The notes under the pieces were generated by a model. It saw nothing but the letters and a program-made list of their open reading frames with translations, did no database searches and had not been told where the DNA came from. From an uncultured Collinsella sp. (GTDB lineage: Bacteria; Actinomycetota; Coriobacteriia; Coriobacteriales; Coriobacteriaceae): DNA of 19,295 bases. Position 1 is the stretch's first letter. The number at the start of each line of letters is the position of its first letter. The stretch is taken from contig CABTZM010000017.1 of the NCBI GenBank assembly GCA_902489295.1, positions 1 to 19,295 on the forward strand, read 5' to 3'. Below, piece by piece: positions 1 through 9,200 of this stretch. The translations under genes and the position numbers were made by a program.

Positions 1-2
1 AT

Positions 3-362
3 TTGGAAAAAGCGCAAGCGGCCTATGACGACGCCTGCAAGGCATACGAAGAGGCAAAAGCCGCGGCAGACAAGGCCACCTCGCCCGAGATAACGAAACC
101 CACCGAGACAACGCCTCCCTCCGGCTCGGCGCAACCGGCCGAGACGGCACAGCCCGCCGGCTCGCCCGCGACCGGCAAAGACGCCGCACCGAGCCCCTCC
201 AAGCAGGCGAACTCGAGCAACGGCAAGCAGGCGAATGCGACCGCCGACAAGCTCGCAAACACCGGCGACACAACGCCGAGCGCAATCGCACTAGCAGGAA
301 TCGCCGCCATGGGACTCGGAATAACCGCCGCAGCCACCCGCCGCCTCAAGAACTCAAAATAG
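3..362 (+). CDS. C-terminal end of a sortase-anchored cell-wall surface protein (5' partial)
   Basis: The reading frame is open from the left edge, so only the last ~119 residues are present; the TTG at position 3 is simply the first possible start and is probably internal. The visible part begins with an Ala/Glu/Lys-rich stretch with a heptad-like pattern (AYDDACKAYEEAKAAADKA), which fits the end of a coiled-coil stalk. A Pro/Ala/Thr/Ser-rich linker of about 50 residues follows, of the kind that spans the peptidoglycan. The end is a classic sorting signal: LANTG (bases 252-266), a hydrophobic segment rich in Ala, Gly and Ile, and the basic tail RRLKNSK. From family knowledge, sortase cleaves between T and G and links the protein to the cell wall. 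The ligand-binding part is outside the window, so its specific role is unknown. A strong terminator follows within 50 bases. Confidence 0.85.
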   Translation: MEKAQAAYDDACKAYEEAKAAADKATSPEITKPTETTPPSGSAQPAETAQPAGSPATGKDAAPSPSKQANSSNGKQANATADKLANTGDTTPSAIALAGIAAMGLGITAAATRRLKNSK

Positions 363-406
363 CTGCCGACGAACGTCACCTTCGTCAATCCACAAACCCA
401 AACCCA

Positions 407-452
407 AAAGAGGCCCGTTTCCCCAACCAAAACCAGGGAAACGGGCCTCTTT
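407..452. terminator. Rho-independent terminator, perfect 17-bp hairpin
   Basis: The arms at 407-423 and 436-452 are perfect reverse complements around a 12-base loop. The rightward transcript ends in a short T run (450-452) and the leftward one in a longer T-rich run, so it could act in both directions. It lies 45 bases after the stop of the LANTG surface protein and probably ends that transcript. The right arm is also the first part of the duplicated sequence seen again at 2801. Confidence 0.8.
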
Positions 453-553
453 AACTGCAAAATCCAAGCAGCAGCAACGTCTCTTGAACTACGTAGCCAT
501 CAATGCCCAGGCAACGCCAGCAAGCAGCACAAAACACGGGATTCAATTCTGCA
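439..553. repeat. Diverged ~115-bp direct repeat, copy 1
   Basis: This copy aligns end to end with 2801-2917. The best core is 510-548 against 2873-2911, 39 bases with two differences. A second conserved block is 439-462 against 2801-2824. On the minus strand, one frame of both copies encodes a hydrophobic stretch beginning IPCFVLLAGVA and then a cluster of Arg residues. That resembles the membrane anchor and basic tail of a surface protein. Copy 1 is interrupted by stop codons. The two copies bracket all of the accessory material between them. Confidence 0.75.
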
Positions 554-780
554 GCTTGCGCCGTTGAACTCCACGAGCCTGCCCGTGTAGACGAGCCTGT
601 CCACGACAGCCGCCGCCATCTTGTCGTCGCCGAACACGGTCACCCACTTGCTGAACTCTATGTTGGCCGTGACGATCATGCTCTGTCTGCCCTCCGGCAC
701 CGACATCACCTGGAACAGCAGCCTCGCGCCCTCGATGTCCAGCGGCACGTAGCCCAGCTCGTCCAGGATGAGGAGTTCGC
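548..780 (-). pseudogene. istB: Remnant of an IS21-family IstB helper ATPase
   Basis: The minus-strand translation contains the C-terminal half of the IstB/DnaC-like ATPase. Visible parts are the Walker B block LLILDELGYVPLD, then FQVMS, then the family pattern NIEFSKW...VFGDDKMAAA, then VDRL and GRLVEF. IstB is the AAA+ target-selection partner of the IS21 transposase IstA. The Walker A part, the N-terminal region and istA are all missing. The frame also runs at its 3' end straight into the duplicated sequence (copy 1) instead of a normal IstB terminus. It therefore cannot be a working transposition gene; it marks an old insertion. The upstream break, around 780-800, joins what looks like the tail of an unrelated plus-strand gene. 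Confidence 0.8.
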
Positions 781-789
781 GGCGGGGGC

Positions 790-838
790 GACGCTCTCCG
801 GGCTGCTGCCGCGTATCTCGCGGCGTAGAAAGGAGTGA
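790..838 (+). pseudogene. Possible last codons of a gene truncated by the IS21 insertion
   Basis: A plus-strand frame ends here with ATLSGLLPRISRRRKE and a TGA at 836-838. The end overlaps a strong ribosome binding site (AAAGGAG, 829-835) for the ATG at 844, a spacing typical of tightly packed operon genes. Everything upstream in this frame is antisense to the IstB remnant, so only the last dozen or so codons can be original. The product cannot be identified. The entry is an inference from operon-like spacing and the abrupt change of content near 785. Confidence 0.3.
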
Positions 839-843
839 GTACC

Positions 844-1099
844 ATGACCAGCGGAGAAGAAGATTTACCTCGCCGTGGCGGGCGGGCTTATTGCCGCGGG
901 CATCGTACTCGCGGGCATCGGCTTTATCGCCTCGGGCCGCGATCAGGCCGTGTTCACGACCCAAATCGACATGCGTGACAACACCATCGTGCTCGGCGGC
1001 GTCGAGGTGGACGAACCCGAGGGCATCCCGTTCATCAGCCGGCTCGCCATTCTTGGCGAGATCGACACCTCCGACGTCGCCGACCCCGCCGCGCCCTAG
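844..1099 (+). pseudogene. Small single-pass membrane protein, frameshifted near its start
   Basis: AAAGGAG (829-835) sits eight bases before ATG 844, but that frame quickly becomes implausible, rich in Arg and Gly. If one base of GAAGAAG (855-861) is ignored, the frame continues as MTSGEKIYLAVAGG, then a transmembrane helix of about 20 residues, then a short extracytoplasmic part (FTTQIDMRDNTIVLGG) ending at TAG 1097-1099. The alternative is a GTG start at 875, which gives 74 residues but has no good ribosome binding site. I therefore read it as a gene of about 84 codons carrying a single inserted G. The layout of an N-terminal anchor followed by a beta-rich start resembles the beginning of envelope proteins of the DUF4097 kind, but that is only a guess. 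Confidence 0.45.
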
Positions 1100-1131
1100 G
1101 CGCAACGAGCCCGGGCACTCCGTCCGCTAAT

Positions 1132-1263
1132 TTGATTGAGATGGATCGCTCCTACTACGCGAGCATTGAGGTCGGGCAGCGCAATGTCAGCCTTTCAAAT
1201 CTCAACAAGATTGCCGACGGCTTTCACATCACCATTTCGGAGCTCATGCGCGGTGTCGAGTAG
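1132..1263 (+). pseudogene. C-terminal fragment of an XRE-type helix-turn-helix regulator
   Basis: From about 1132 the frame reads LIEMDRSYYASIEVGQRN, then VSLSNLNKIADGF, then HITISELMRGVE and a TAG at 1261-1263. This matches the second half of the HTH_3/Cro-CI domain: the pattern S-x-I-E-x-G-x-R-N-V-S-L around the recognition helix, then L-x-K-I-A-x-G, then S-E-L-M at the end. The first two helices are missing. The ATG at 1141 would give only 40 residues, too few to fold as a DNA-binding domain. It lies directly before the 23-bp repeats and the ATPase gene. It could once have regulated that region, but nothing in the fragment proves this. Confidence 0.65.
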
Positions 1264-1306
1264 ATGATTCTCATCTGACTTGGCTCGTTCATGTTTAATC
1301 TGTCTC

Positions 1307-1380
1307 GTTAACCGAAATATGCAAATCTGGTTAATCAAATAATTGAAATCTGGTTAAATGAAAACTGTAAATTTAGTTAA
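1307..1380. repeat. Array of 23-bp tandem repeats (three full units plus a fourth start)
   Basis: The pentamer GTTAA recurs at 1307, 1330, 1353 and 1376, exactly 23 bases apart each time. Units two and three are preceded in phase by AAATCTG, and unit four by the variant AAATTTA. The block is AT-rich in an otherwise GC-rich region and stops 16 bases before the ATPase start at 1396. Spacing of about two helical turns puts every unit on the same DNA face, as in operators or iterons. A candidate promoter overlaps it: TTGAAA at 1343-1348, with TGTAAA at 1366-1371 (17-base spacer). Confidence 0.7.
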
Positions 1381-1395
1381 ACGCGCTGGTAAGCA

Positions 1396-2673
1396 ATGGT
1401 GAAAACTATGCCAAAAAAGTACTACGCTAGAATTATCGAAAATGAGCTCGACCAGATGCTTGGGATATTCGGTGCCGTTCTCATCGAAGGACCTAAATGG
1501 TGCGGGAAGACAACCACGGCCGGGACCCGTGCGGCGTCCAGGCTCCTCCTCATGGACCCGTCGCGCAACTTCGAGAATCGCTTCCGTGCCGAGACGGACC
1601 CGGCGCTTGCCGTTTCCGGCGAGGTGCCGCGGCTGATCGACGAATGGCAGGAGGTTCCGAAACTTTGGGACGCGGCACGGTTTGAGTGCGACAACCGCGG
1701 CGGCGAGCCTGGCCAGTTCATATTTACGGGGTCGGCGACACCGCGAGACAATGATCGGCCGATGCACAGTGGCGCTGGAAGGTTCGCTAAATTGCGCATG
1801 GACACCATGACGCTTTTCGAACTTGGGAAATCTAGCGGTGCGGTTAAGCTGTCGGGCATCATTTCTGGCGAAAAGTTCAGGGGCGCCTTCGGATCGATGG
1901 GTTCTGCCGAGATCGCCGAGCGCATCGTTTGCGGTGGATGGCCGGCGTCGATTGGGCGTGACGCGCGAATTGCGTCCGCGACGGCAAAACGATATATCGA
2001 GATAGTCGCTGAGGAAGACATTCCCCGCGTCGATGGCTCTCGACGAGATCCTGAGAAAGTGAAAGCCGTCATCGCGTCGTTGGCGCGCAACGAATCCACT
2101 CTTGCGACGCTCAAGACGCTTGTGGCCGATTTGGGTGGCGACGTATCGAGACAAACAGCGGCATCATACATATCCCTTCTTAGCAGATTGAGTTTCGTCT
2201 GCGATATCCCCGCATGGAATCCCGCGATGAGATCTCCGGTGCATCTGAGGGAGGCGCGTAAGCATCATCTTGCCGACCCGTCGCTTGCAGCGGCTGCGCT
2301 CGGGGCGACTGTGGAGACGTTGTTGTCAGACTTCAAGACACTTGGGCTGCTTTTCGAATCGTTGGCGCTCCATGATCTATGGGTCTATGCGAGGGCAAAC
2401 GGAATGGGCCTTTATCACTATCACGATTCCCGCGATCTTGAGGTCGACGCTGTCATAGCGGCTCCAGGTGGGATGTGGATTCCCGTTGAGGTCAAGCTCA
2501 GTTCCGCTCAAATCGAAGAGGCATCTGACAATCTTGTTGCCGTCGAAGAGCGGATGGTTGCTGCCGGAAACACCCCGCCGGTTTCTAAAGTAGCGATTAT
2601 TGGATTTGGTTCACAAGCCTATGTTACCGACCGCGGCGTCCAAGTTGTTCCATTGGACGTTCTCGCGCCGTAA
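1396..2673 (+). CDS. AAA+ ATPase with C-terminal DUF4143/nuclease-like domain
   Basis: This 425-residue cytoplasmic protein opens with the family signature RIIENELDQ...GAVLIEGPKWCGKTTT (Walker A, residues 32-40). Next come a Walker B stretch, RLIDEWQEV (79-87), and the sensor-like FIFTGSATP (108-116). The segment GAGRFAKLRMDTMTLFELG (126-144) is also typical of the ATPase-DUF4143 group. Near residues 347-370, DLEVDAVIA...WIPVEVKLS has the spacing of a PD-(D/E)XK core (D, then E-x-K). Many members of this group look like degenerate nucleases, and their role is poorly known. The start is uncertain: ATG 1408 begins MPKKYYARII, which is where most relatives begin. The frame is intact and stands alone, less GC-rich than the genes around it, with a 23-bp repeat array directly upstream, so horizontal acquisition is likely. 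Confidence 0.8.
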   Translation: MVKTMPKKYYARIIENELDQMLGIFGAVLIEGPKWCGKTTTAGTRAASRLLLMDPSRNFENRFRAETDPALAVSGEVPRLIDEWQEVPKLWDAARFECDNRGGEPGQFIFTGSATPRDNDRPMHSGAGRFAKLRMDTMTLFELGKSSGAVKLSGIISGEKFRGAFGSMGSAEIAERIVCGGWPASIGRDARIASATAKRYIEIVAEEDIPRVDGSRRDPEKVKAVIASLARNESTLATLKTLVADLGGDVSRQTAASYISLLSRLSFVCDIPAWNPAMRSPVHLREARKHHLADPSLAAAALGATVETLLSDFKTLGLLFESLALHDLWVYARANGMGLYHYHDSRDLEVDAVIAAPGGMWIPVEVKLSSAQIEEASDNLVAVEERMVAAGNTPPVSKVAIIGFGSQAYVTDRGVQVVPLDVLAP

Positions 2674-2800
2674 CGCTGCGGGCGAAGTGAAATCGACGCA
2701 TCTTTTAGATTTCTTCAATTTGTGCGTAAACCAACAATGCCGTAATTACGCTATGTCGTTAGTGCGAACATCGCATCTTCAGTAGTCGAAGCTCGTTCGC
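2674..2800. other. Intergenic segment after the ATPase, nothing recognised
   Basis: It is moderately AT-rich. I see no convincing terminator hairpin, RNA gene or ribosome binding site. Short open frames here lack initiation signals. It runs up to the second copy of the duplicated sequence. Confidence 0.5.
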
Positions 2801-2917
2801 AAACGGACCTCTTTACTTGCAAAAAAGGAGACAGCACCGCCGTCTCATGAACCACGTGGCCACCGCGCTTCCGGCAACGCCAGCAAGCAGCACAAAGCAC
2901 GGGATTAAATTATTCAG
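2801..2917. repeat. Diverged ~115-bp direct repeat, copy 2
   Basis: This copy matches 439-553 in the same orientation, with the core at 2873-2911. In the minus-strand frame it reads LIPCFVLLAGVAGSAVATWF, then MRRR and a short Cys-rich end, without an internal stop for about 33 codons. That looks like a membrane segment with a basic cytoplasmic tail, as at the end of a sortase substrate. There is no start codon and a stop lies just before it, so it is a relic or the tail of a lost gene. Unlike copy 1 it keeps only one arm of the terminator hairpin. Confidence 0.7.
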
Positions 2918-3067
2918 ATAAATGCGCCTTTACGGGTGATTTTTGGACGATTTGGCCCGGCCGGCGGCACGATATTTGGTAGTCGAGCGATCCCGCAGGC
3001 GCAGCCGAGGACCAGCGAGACACCAAATGCCTCGCCGCCGGTCGGGCCATGTCGCGGTAACAAAAAA
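2918..3067. other. GC-rich spacer downstream of ffs, no gene recognised
   Basis: In B. subtilis the gene after the SRP RNA is dnaX; no DnaX-like sequence is visible here. Minus-strand frames in this interval are short, two of them overlap the SRP RNA, and none has a recognisable motif. It probably holds only the 3' flank of ffs and the join to the accessory patch. Confidence 0.5.
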
Positions 3068-3185
3068 GCGCCCGTGCGTTCGATGGATTCGGATGCCCGA
3101 CAGAGGCTCCTTATGGCTGCTTCCTTCCGGACCTGACCAGATTCGGAACATGTCGTCATCCGAACCCATCGAACGCGCTAGGCGC
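3068..3185 (-). ncRNA. ffs: Signal recognition particle RNA (4.5S, small bacterial type)
   Basis: On the minus strand the highly conserved apical loop GGTCAGGTCCGGAAGGAAGC (minus strand, read from 3138 down) is intact and followed by AGCC. The stem arms at 3076-3095 and 3157-3176 pair over 20 bases, with one variable position. The ends (GCGCC at 3181-3185 with GGGCGC at 3068-3073) close the rod, giving an RNA of about 118 nucleotides without an Alu domain. A T run follows directly (minus strand, 3062-3067) and acts as the terminator. This RNA pairs with Ffh to deliver membrane and secreted proteins to the translocon. It lies on the same strand as, and just downstream of, the giant adhesin gene, and has its own promoter. 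Confidence 0.95.
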
Positions 3186-3192
3186 TCGGTAT

Positions 3193-3221
3193 ATCTTACC
3201 TGCTCCCGCCCAGCAGGGCAA
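3193..3221 (-). promoter_or_regulatory. Sigma-70-type promoter of ffs
   Basis: On the minus strand, TTGCCC (3216-3221) and TAAGAT (3193-3198) are separated by exactly 17 bases. The predicted start lies about seven bases after the -10 box, matching the 5' end of the SRP RNA rod near 3185. The -35 box abuts the foot of the hairpin after the adhesin gene. Confidence 0.75.
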
Positions 3222-3255
3222 GTGGGGCGAACCCATCGGATGGATTCGCCCCACT
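3221..3255 (-). terminator. Hairpin after the adhesin gene
   Basis: The arms 3221-3231 and 3245-3255 are perfect complements (AGTGGGGCGAA with TTCGCCCCACT) and the loop can pair further. It begins 12 bases after the adhesin stop. There is no clear T run, so its strength as an intrinsic terminator is uncertain; it may instead protect the 3' end of the transcript. Confidence 0.55.
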
Positions 3256-3266
3256 CGTGCATATCG

Positions 3267-6200
3267 CTAGCGGCGCCTGCGGTACAGGACCGCGCCGCCC
3301 GCGACGGCCAGCGCGCCGATGCCGGCCATGGCAGCGAGGGCTGCCGCCGGCAGGCTGCGGTCGCCGGTATCGGGCATGCCGCCCTTGGAGCCGTCGCCGC
3401 CGGAGCCGCTATCGGAACCGCCGCCCGAGCCGCCGCCCGGCGTACCGGGATTCTCCGGGGTGTCGGGGGTCCCGGGCTCCTCGGCATAGCTGTTGGTGAA
3501 GACCGGCGGCAGGTTGGCGTCGCCCTCGTAGGAGACCTTCGCCGACAGGTAGCCCGTCTTGGTGCCATCGGCCGCCTCGTCGCTCACCGTGACGACGATC
3601 TTGTGCACGGCCTTGTCGTAGGTCACGTGCGCCTGGCCGTCGTCGACCTCGCTCACCGTGAAGGTGTAGGTGCCAGCCTGCTTGAAGGTCAGCGCATCGA
3701 ACGTGACGCTGCCGTCCGCGGCGTTCTTGGCGGTCGACATGACCTTGCCGTCCCGGCTCTTGAGCTCAAAGCTGAACTGGCCTGCCTTGAGCTCGGCGCC
3801 CTTGAGCACCTTGGCGGCGCCCAGCTTGAGGGTGACGGGCGCGGCCTCGTAGCCGTTGGTGAACGTCACCGAGCCATCGCCCGTGGGGTTGCCCTCGGCG
3901 TCCGCGAGCTCGTGCTTGACGGTGAGCGTGCCGTTGCCGGCATCGGTGACCGTCGTGCGCACGCGGTGGATCGCCCTGTCGTACGTCACGCCGCCCGCCG
4001 TGCCGGCGACCTCGCGCAGCTCGTAGCTGTGCGTGCCGGGCGCGGTGTAGGTGACCGGGCCGAGCGCGACCGTGCCGTCGGCGGCGTTCTTGCCCGTCGC
4101 CGCGACGATCTCGCTGCCGTCGGCGTTGATCTCGATCAACTGGAACTCGAACTCGCCCTTAACCAGGTCGCGGCCCTTGAGCTTCTTGTTCACCTTGATC
4201 TGGTCGGTGACGGAGCTCGGGGCGGGGCCGACGCCGTAGGTATTGGTGAACTCGAACGCGCCCTTGCCCTCGGGCGTGCCCTCGGCGGGCAGGACCTTCG
4301 CGGCGAGCGTGCCCGCGCTGGTGTCCTCGACTACCTTGACCGTGAAGGTCCTGGACGTCACCTCGTCGTTGGTCACGCCGTCGACCGAGCCGGACTCGCT
4401 CACCCGATAGGAGAACGTCTTGGTGCGCAGGCCGTCGCCGTCGATCGCGGCGTCGTCGAGGTCACTCGGCTGTTTGAACGTGACGTGGCCCAGCTCGACG
4501 TTGCCGGCGGCGTCGTTGGCCGCCTCGGTCACCGTCTTGCCGGAGTCGTCGACCGGTGCGGGCGCGCCGTCCAGCGGCTCAATCTTGAAGGTGTACTTGC
4601 CCGCGATGTCGGCCTGCGTCAGGCCGAGGCCGGCCTGGCTGAGCGCCAGCGTCTTGGTGCCCGCGAGGTCGACCATCGCCTCGTTGGTGCCGTAGCCGTT
4701 CACGAACGACAGCGTACCGTCGGAGCCCTCGGGGTAGGTCACGACCACATCCAGCCCGCCCTTGCCGTCGTCGGTCACCTTGACGGTGATGTCGAAGCTC
4801 GGCGCAGTCGCCGTCACGCCCGCGGGCAGCGCCGCCGTGTCCTCGGACACGGTATAGGGGATGGACCAGGAACCGTCGGCCGTCTTGGTGGCGGTGCCGT
4901 CCGCCACCATCTGCTCGAGAGAGCCGGTGGTGTAGGCGATGGGCGAGAACGCGAGCCCCGCCGCCTCGCCGTCGCCGGAGGCACGGTTGGACGCGGTCGC
5001 GACCACGTTACCGTGGGCATCGCGGACGGAGAACGAGAACTCGCCCGCCGCCGCGGCGCGGCCCGTCAGCGTCTTGGTGGCCTCGATGGACGCGCTGCCC
5101 TCGCCGCCGAGCGTGCCGGTGGCCTCGTAGGAGTTCTGGAACGCGACCGTCACGGGCGCGGGCAGCGACGCGATGTCATCGGCCGTCGAGACCTCGCTGC
5201 GGGCGACCTCGACGCCGTCCTTGACGACCGTGGTCGTGACCGTGAGTTTGCCCGTCGCCGCGTCGTAGCCGGGCGCGACGGTAACCGTGCGCGGCGCGAT
5301 GTCGTTGGTGTAGCCCTCGTCGCCGAGCTTGGTCTCGGTGACGGTGAAGCTGTAGGTCTTGCCCGCGTCGGCGTCGGTGAACGTCACGTCGCCCGTTGTG
5401 GCGGCGCCGATAAGATCGATCAGGTCGGCCGCACCGTCATCTGCCGCGGCAACGGCATAGGCGTCCTTGCCGGTCTTGAGGCCGAGCTTAGCGGCCGTCT
5501 CGTCGTCGGCGGTCACGGTGAAGGCGAACTGCCCCGCCTCCATGGCGCGGCCGGAGAGCGTCTTGGACAGGCGCACGCCCGCGCGGGCAGAGTAGTCGAG
5601 CCCGGTCGTGTAGGTGTTGACGAAGTCGCCGCCGCTCGCCTGCGCGATCGCGGGCGTCGAGGCCGTGAGGTTGCCGGAGCCGTCGTCGGTCACGGTCACC
5701 GTCATCGTGGCGACGTGGCCGTCGTAGGCCACGCCGGCGATTGCCGTGCCGTCATCGGGCCTGGCCTCGCTCACCGTGTAGGTGAAGGTCTTGGCGCGCA
5801 CGCGCTTGCCGCCGACCTCGGCGAACCCGGCGTCCTTGAGGTCGTCGAGCGTGTAGCGGATGGACCCGAAATCGAAGGCGACCCTATCGCCCGCCTTGGT
5901 GCCGGCGGCAGTCACGCTGACGGTCTTGGAGCCGTCGGCGGAGCCCTCGGGCATGGGCGCGCCGTCCTCGCCCGTGAGCGTGAACTGGAAGTTGTCGCCC
6001 TCCGCCCAGTCGCGGCCCTTGAGCGTCTTGGTGAAGAGCCCCGCGGTGGAAACGTCCCTGCCCTCGGTGGCCGTTCCGTACGTGTTGGTGAACGCCGCGG
6101 TCGCGCCGGCCTCGGTCACGGTGCCCTCGGCCTTGGAGCCGTCGGTCCCGTCGACCGTGGTCGCGTAGCCCTCGGCGGCATCCTCGGTCACGGTGTAGCG

Positions 6201-9200
6201 CGCGCCCACGGGCAGGCCGGCGATGGTCTTCTCCCCGCCGTGCTTGAGCGTGAAGGCCGCCTTGCCGTCCGTGAACGTCACGGCGTTCTCGCCCTTGCCG
6301 AAGGTACCGGAAACGGGTTCGCCGTCCCCGTCGGCCAGCGCGACCGTGAAGCCGAACTCGCGCTGGCTGTCGCCGCCGACGACCGTCTTCTTGACGGTGA
6401 GGCTGCCGGTCTTAGCGGTGTTGGTAAAGACTGCCGCCTCGGCCGCGCGTTCAACAGCGCTGCCGGCATCGTCGGTCAGCTGCGCAATCTTAGTCTTGGC
6501 AGACAGCTTGCCGGCGCCGTCGTCGGTCACCGTGACGGTGGCACGATAGGTGGCCTTCGAGAAGGTGAGCACCGTCTCGTCACCCGCCTGCTCGGCAATC
6601 ACATAGGTGTAGGTACCGGGCTTGGTGTACTCAATGGTGCCGAAGTTGCCGACCTGGGCGTCCTGGCTCAACGTAATCGTCGCCACGCCGTCCTTGGCGC
6701 CCTTGGGCATGGGCTCCTCACCCTGGGCGGTCAGCGTCATGGTAAAGGCATCCGACGTCGTCCAATTGCGTCCGGAGATCTTCTTTTGGACCTTAAAGGC
6801 GTTTTCCACCTTCGTGGACTCCACGCTATAGATATTGGTGAAGCCTGCCTGCGTTCCCTGTCCGACGGTACCCTTCTGGGTGTTCGTCTTGTCGGCAACC
6901 GCAAAGCCGTCCTCGCTCGTCATGAGGTTGCCCTTGGAGTCGAGCTCCTGCACCTCGTAGCGAGCACCCACGGGCACGGTAACCGTCACGGAGCCGCCGG
7001 CCTTAAGCGCGATGGTGTCCCCGCTCTTGATTTGTCCGCTTACATAGGTGCCGTTGGTGCCGCTGGGACGACCGGCGTACGCAAAGGCACCGGCCAGAGG
7101 CGTTGTGCCATCGGCCTGGTAGAGCAGCACCTTAAAGGTGAATGCCTTGTTGGGCGCGACAATGCCCTCGGCGGCTGTGACCGTCTTGCTCAGCGTCAGG
7201 TGGCCGTCAGAGACCTCGTCGGTAGTGGTGTTGGTCTTGACGGCAGGGTTATTGCCAACCGCCACCGACGCCTGGTTGGAGATGTCGCCCGAAGCGCCGC
7301 CACTCTTAAACGCGTCCTCGGTCACGCGAACCTTAAACTGAACCGTGCCCTCCTCGCCGGCGGGAACGTCCGTCAGCGTCCAGGTGAGGTTGCCATCTCT
7401 GTCCTTGGATGCGATATCCGCATGGTCGCCCGCGAACTCCACGAACTCGGTCCCCGCGGGAACGGTATCGGTGATCGTCACCGTAGCCGGCGCATTCTCG
7501 GTGTTCTTGTAGCCGATGGAATAGGTGAGCTCATCGCCCAACTTGACGCCCGACCCCTTCGAATCCTGAGCGTCACTCTCGGACTTCTTGGGCACGTAGT
7601 TGGTCGTGGTGCCGGTATAGCTCTTGTTGCCGACCTTAATGGTGGCAGCATTGTTGACGGCGCCGACCGCACCCTGGGCGTCCTTCACAGCGTCCTCGGT
7701 AATCTTGACGCGCACGCGCACCGAACCGTGGCTGCCCGCGGGTTGCTTACCCAGGTCCCAAGTAAGCGACTGGCCGCTCGCTTCGCCATTATCGGCATAC
7801 TCGCCCTCAAAGGCCTCGAACACAACGCCAGTGGGTAGCTCGTCTACCACGGTCACGTCGGCGGAGACCAGGTTGCCGTCAGCATTGACCGCAGTATTGA
7901 CCCAGTTGATGGTATAGACGTAGGAGTCGCCCACAGAAAGCAGCTGCCCGTCGATGTCCACATTAGGCTTCGCGACCGTGCCGATCGTCTTGACCTTGTC
8001 ACGCGTGTTGTGGAAAACGATCTTGCCGTTCTCGGTGCCATCGCGATAGGTCACCCTAGGCGTCAGCGTGCCGTCGTTGTTGTCGGTCACCTCGAGCAGC
8101 ATGCGGCACGTCGCGGACGTATCCACGGGACGCACGCCCTCGGGCAGGCTGGTCAAGCGCTCCTTTGCCACCAGGTTAAAGCTATAGGTAGTGGTGTGGT
8201 CGTCATTGCGTCGTTTGATGGCAATGCCATCGTTGACGGCGCTGGCAAGGTCAATCGTCTGCCCATCAGTTCCGCTGGTAGCATCGCCAAGCTTAAAGTA
8301 AATCTTGCCGAAGTCGACCGTTGCGATACCGTTCTCGCCCGCCTGGGTCGTGCCCTCATCCTTCTTTTCGAGCGAGCCATCGGCCTTCTCGGCATACAGG
8401 TCAAACGTATACTGACCCGCCTCGATCTTGTCGCCGGAGTCCATCACCTTCTCGGCGGTAAGGCCCTCGAATTTTCCGGTTGCAGCATAGTTGTTGGTAA
8501 AGAACACCTTTGCCTTGGCAGCACTTTTCTCGGAGCTAAAGGGCTTCGTATCGCGGGGCTCTTCAACTTCGTTGGCGTCATAGTGCTTGACCGTGGTCAC
8601 GGTATAGAGCGAACCGTCACCACGACTCTTGACCGCAATCTCTACCGTCCAATAGGTGGAGTCGTAGGTGTAGCCGCGCTGCTTGCCGTTATTCTCGACC
8701 ACCTTATAGGTGAACGTCTTGCCCACGTCGCCCGTCGCGAAGGTCAGGCCACCCAAAATACCGGTGTAGGACGTGCCATCGGCCTGCGGCTCATCGTTGG
8801 TAACGGCAAGCTCGCCCTTATCCTTGTCCGCGCGCAGCAGCGCCTTAAGCTTTTCGGTCGAGGCGGGGTCTTCGCCCGTCACCGTAAAGCCAAACATGCC
8901 GGCATGCAAATCCTTGCCCTCAAGCGTCTTGACAATCTCCAGACCGCCCTGCAGCTCGTAGCTCGTCGAGGTACTGTAGCTATTAGTGAAGATGAAGCCT
9001 TCCGAGCCGGTCGTGCCGTCGGCGCGGGCCACAAGCTTGCCGCCCTCATCGGTTACGGTGACCATCACGGTATAGACGTGCTGGTCATACTTCCACTCGC
9101 CAAGACCGCTGTTCGGGGCCGCCTCGTTAATGGTGAACTTATACGTGCCCGGCTTGTTGAAGGTGAGCGTCGAGAAGTCAATCTTATCGTGCTCGCCGTC

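Noticed and set aside
548..780. A working IS21 element
   Set aside because: Only the C-terminal half of IstB remains; IstA, the Walker A region and terminal inverted repeats are absent.
1307..1380. CRISPR array
   Set aside because: The units are 23 bases, contiguous and degenerate, without unique spacers of regular length, and there are no cas genes.
1354..2154. Minus-strand frame of 266 codons over the ATPase
   Set aside because: It is antisense to a clear Walker A/Walker B protein, with low-complexity basic content and no homology pattern.
2914..3159. Minus-strand frame of 81 codons downstream of ffs
   Set aside because: Its first half is the SRP RNA itself, and the rest has no recognisable motif or start signal.
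2943..7838. Plus-strand open frame of 1631 codons antisense to the adhesin
   Set aside because: It is a by-product of the GC-rich codon use of the minus-strand adhesin. Its composition is Arg, Gly, Val and His-rich without any domain, it overlaps the SRP RNA, and it has no ribosome binding site.
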